Positions 6,178 through 6,353 of a stretch of DNA of 6,353 bases are shown one piece after another. The DNA is taken from positions 1-6,353 of the forward strand of contig CAMLRE010000136.1 of assembly GCA_946482355.1 (NCBI GenBank), given 5' to 3'. Under the pieces are notes generated by a model that ran no database searches, was not told the origin of the DNA, and worked only from the letters and a program-made list of their open reading frames with translations. Both the position numbers and the translations under genes were made by a program. Every line of letters starts with the position of its first letter. The stretch's first letter is position 1. The DNA is from an uncultured Bdellovibrio sp. (GTDB lineage: Bacteria; Bdellovibrionota; Bdellovibrionia; Bdellovibrionales; Bdellovibrionaceae).

Positions 6178-6353
6178 GCAAGTCACACTTTCAAATAACG
6201 AAATTAATTATATTCTATCACCGCAAGCGATTCGTGATTCATCGAAAAAAGTTTTTGATATGACAGTCGCTGGCGATGGTTATTTTACATTTAACGCTGA
6301 TAAAATGCAGCCGACAGTGAATTACGTTTTAGACGTGATCAAAAAGAATTATC
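6170..6353 (+). CDS. urc4: URC4/Urg3-family (DUF1688) protein, N-terminal part
   Basis: Only the first 61 codons are inside the window; the frame is open to the right edge. The start is TTG, overlapping the previous gene's stop by 8 bases, so translation is coupled. The visible segment ILSPQAIRDSSKKVFDMT (15-32), then the acidic/aromatic stretch GDGYFTFNADKMQPTVNYVL (35-54) and DVIKKNY (55-61), follows the pattern I recall for the DUF1688 N-terminus (L-s-x-x-A-[IV]-R-...-F-...-Y-V-x-x-x-I-x-x-x-Y-P). In yeasts URC4 is needed to use uracil as nitrogen source; its chemistry is not settled. The position right behind a URC1-type gene is the strongest support. The assignment rests on pattern memory over a short segment, without a profile search. 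Confidence 0.72.
   Translation, partial: MSKQVTLSNNEINYILSPQAIRDSSKKVFDMTVAGDGYFTFNADKMQPTVNYVLDVIKKNY

Overview
The window is ordinary, densely packed bacterial chromosome of low GC content (by eye near 40%). Leucine is mostly TTA/CTT and arginine mostly CGT/CGC. The gene set, the style of the proteins and a secreted barrel-like protein fit a Gram-negative bacterium. My best guess is a Bdellovibrio-like organism (Bdellovibrionota), but that is a judgement of style and no single marker proves it. I see no rRNA, tRNA, CRISPR array, insertion sequence or phage gene. No stretch longer than about 140 bases lacks a gene.

Left part, minus strand (1-1326): a leftward operon, nrdR - nusB - unknown gene. 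Neighbouring genes overlap by 50 and then 14 bases, so translation is probably coupled. NrdR is the zinc-ribbon/ATP-cone repressor of ribonucleotide reductase genes. NusB is the antitermination and rRNA transcription factor. The third gene runs off the left edge and is not recognised. In many proteobacteria riboflavin genes sit between nrdR and nusB; here they are absent.

Middle, plus strand (1468-3358): diverging from nrdR is a small exported protein with a signal peptide and a C-terminal Phe, which looks like an outer-membrane beta-barrel. It is followed by an RsmB/NOP-type RNA cytosine-5 methyltransferase with an N-terminal NusB-like domain.

Right part, plus strand (3463-6353): a tight three-gene cluster. 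It encodes a CoA-acylating methylmalonate/malonate-semialdehyde dehydrogenase (MmsA type), a two-domain GTP cyclohydrolase II homologue of the URC1 type, and the start of a protein that looks like URC4 (DUF1688, URC4/Urg3 family). URC1 and URC4 are the signature genes of the URC uracil catabolism route described in yeasts. The semialdehyde dehydrogenase suggests that the C3 fragment of uracil (malonate semialdehyde) goes to acetyl-CoA here, not to 3-hydroxypropionate. A 26-bp imperfect dyad lies between candidate -35 and -10 elements in front of the cluster and could be an operator. This cluster is the most interesting part of the window; the chief annotation risk is that its second gene is labelled as a riboflavin gene (ribA).
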